64,000 nt of DNA, taken from the NCBI RefSeq assembly GCF_000422265.1, contig NZ_AULL01000018.1, positions 62,001-126,000 on the forward strand, in the 5' to 3' direction. The DNA comes from Kaistella palustris DSM 21579 (GTDB lineage Bacteria > Bacteroidota > Bacteroidia > Flavobacteriales > Weeksellaceae). The notes below the pieces were generated by a model. The model was not told the origin of the DNA and did no database searches. It saw nothing but the letters and a program-made list of their open reading frames with translations. Position 1 is the stretch's first letter, and every line of letters starts with the position of its first letter. The position numbers and the translations under genes were made by a program. Positions 63,309-64,000 of the stretch are shown piece after piece.

Positions 63309-63743
63309 TTAGTGCATGGGAATAACCAAAACCGGAATTCTGGCGCGCCGCGTAAGTTCTTTGGTTAAGCTACCCACAAAAACATCATAAATTCCGCTTC
63401 TGCCGTGCGAACCCATTACAATATATCCTGCGTTTTTCTCTGCGGCATATTCCAGAATAATGTCGCCGGCAACGCCCTGTTTCAGGAGATGTTCGCAATC
63501 CACGCCTTCGGCAATGATCCGCTGTTCAATACTGTTCAGGCGTAAAAGTTCCTCTTTGATTTCGTTCTGTTCCACTTCGGGGAAATACTGAAAACCGAGA
63601 TCACCTATGGCAAATCCAATATCTGCCGGCGCTACGTGAATTAGACAGATCTTTCCTTTAATTTCCTTGGCAAAATTAACGGCGCATTTTATAAGATGAT
63701 CTGTAGAATCGCCGAAGTCTACAGGTAATACGATATTGACCAT
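63309..63743 (-). CDS. Universal stress protein (UspA family)
   Basis: This 144-residue Usp-fold protein begins MVNIVLPVDFGDSTDHLI and ends with the ATP-binding pattern VMGSHGRSGIYDVFVGSLTKEL (in parts about 108-130), G-x2-G-x9-GS. It binds ATP and helps in stress survival; the exact role is unknown. The start is the Met at the Usp core rather than one 21 codons upstream. Near-consensus promoter sequence lies before it. Confidence 0.9.
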   Translation of the reverse strand: MVNIVLPVDFGDSTDHLIKCAVNFAKEIKGKICLIHVAPADIGFAIGDLGFQYFPEVEQNEIKEELLRLNSIEQRIIAEGVDCEHLLKQGVAGDIILEYAAEKNAGYIVMGSHGRSGIYDVFVGSLTKELTRRARIPVLVIPMH

Positions 63744-63849
63744 GGTAATAATTTTTTGTTGTTTAAAGTTAGGCATTTTTTTCAGACTGAAAAAACCCAC
63801 AACCATTTACTGCACCCGCATTTACCAAAAAAATGACAGATATCAGCAA

Positions 63850-64000
63850 TTACTGTATTCTAAGGTCGAATACTTTTTTTTCCTCCAGAAATGCTTCCAG
63901 AAAATCATTCTCATCAACCTTGCCCACACCTTTGGGGGTTCCCGTAAAAATTAAATCGCCCACGCGCAATGTAAAAAATTGCGAAACAAAAGCAATAATT
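63850..64000 (-). CDS. Fumarylacetoacetate hydrolase family protein, 3' part only
   Basis: The last 49 codons of a gene running off the window end read IIAFVSQFFTLRVGDLIFTG, then TPKGVGKV and FLEEKKVFDLRIQ before a stop. The ISQ-F-TL-x-GD-LI-TGTP-x-GVG block is the C-terminal signature of FAH-fold hydrolases such as acylpyruvase/YcgM. The 5' part is outside the window, so the substrate group cannot be set. Confidence 0.85.
   Translation of the reverse strand, partial: IIAFVSQFFTLRVGDLIFTGTPKGVGKVDENDFLEAFLEEKKVFDLRIQ

Overview
The window is bacterial chromosome from a Flavobacteriia member, most likely Weeksellaceae (Chryseobacterium, Kaistella or a close relative). The evidence is Bacteroidota-type promoter boxes (TAnnTTTG) before many genes, a type IX secretion sorting domain, a CarboxypepD-plug TonB receptor, a YpdA-type bacillithiol reductase, and families largely confined to this class (DUF4290, DUF6427, DUF6341, DUF6952). 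The genus is an inference. No phage, insertion sequence, CRISPR array or rRNA operon is present; the one RNA gene is tRNA-Ala(GGC).

Layout. 0-7.4 kb: secreted M1 aminopeptidase, a lipoprotein, the cbpA-cbpM chaperone pair, a PadR-PspC envelope-stress operon, then a tiny self-contained unit encoding a 20-residue amphipathic peptide. 7.4-15 kb: acyltransferase, two menaquinone genes (hotdog thioesterase, isochorismate synthase), DUF1543, purK, ypdA, CYTH phosphatase, flavoprotein, purE. 15-22.7 kb: PLP sulfur-amino-acid lyase divergent from an Lrp regulator, two esterases, delta-9 desaturase, tyrS, an MscS channel and a Cys-rich copper-binding protein. 23-30.5 kb: an active/inactive M16 protease pair, azurin, ssb, an HRDC protein, hisS, an EamA protein. 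30.7-37 kb: tRNA-Ala, a structured repeat, uvrA, DUF421, GNAT, and the peroxiredoxin-thioredoxin-DUF6952 operon. 37-45.8 kb: haem-binding and DCC proteins, DUF4290-murA, LemA, der, a broken four-helix-bundle gene, upp, comF, queD, lpxH. 45.8-53.3 kb: a GxxExxY cassette, a LuxE-like enzyme, a nuclease-like protein, DUF4230, a T9SS alpha-amylase, an MpaB-like oxygenase. 53.4-64 kb: a second structured repeat, gapA-pfkA, a probable metal-uptake TonB operon, trigger factor, an MgtC-DUF3109-DUF6427 operon, a universal stress protein and the 3' end of a FAH-family hydrolase.

Most genes are housekeeping genes in short operons that end in strong hairpin terminators. The points most worth a second look are: the isolated phenol-soluble-modulin-like peptide unit (7232-7429); MurA with Asp in place of the catalytic Cys, which predicts fosfomycin insensitivity; six genes whose -7 box ends 4-5 nt before the ATG, implying leaderless mRNAs; two copies of a structured repeat whose outer stem changes sequence but keeps pairing; and two ORF cassettes (GxxExxY, four-helix bundle) flanked by degenerate low-complexity repeats.
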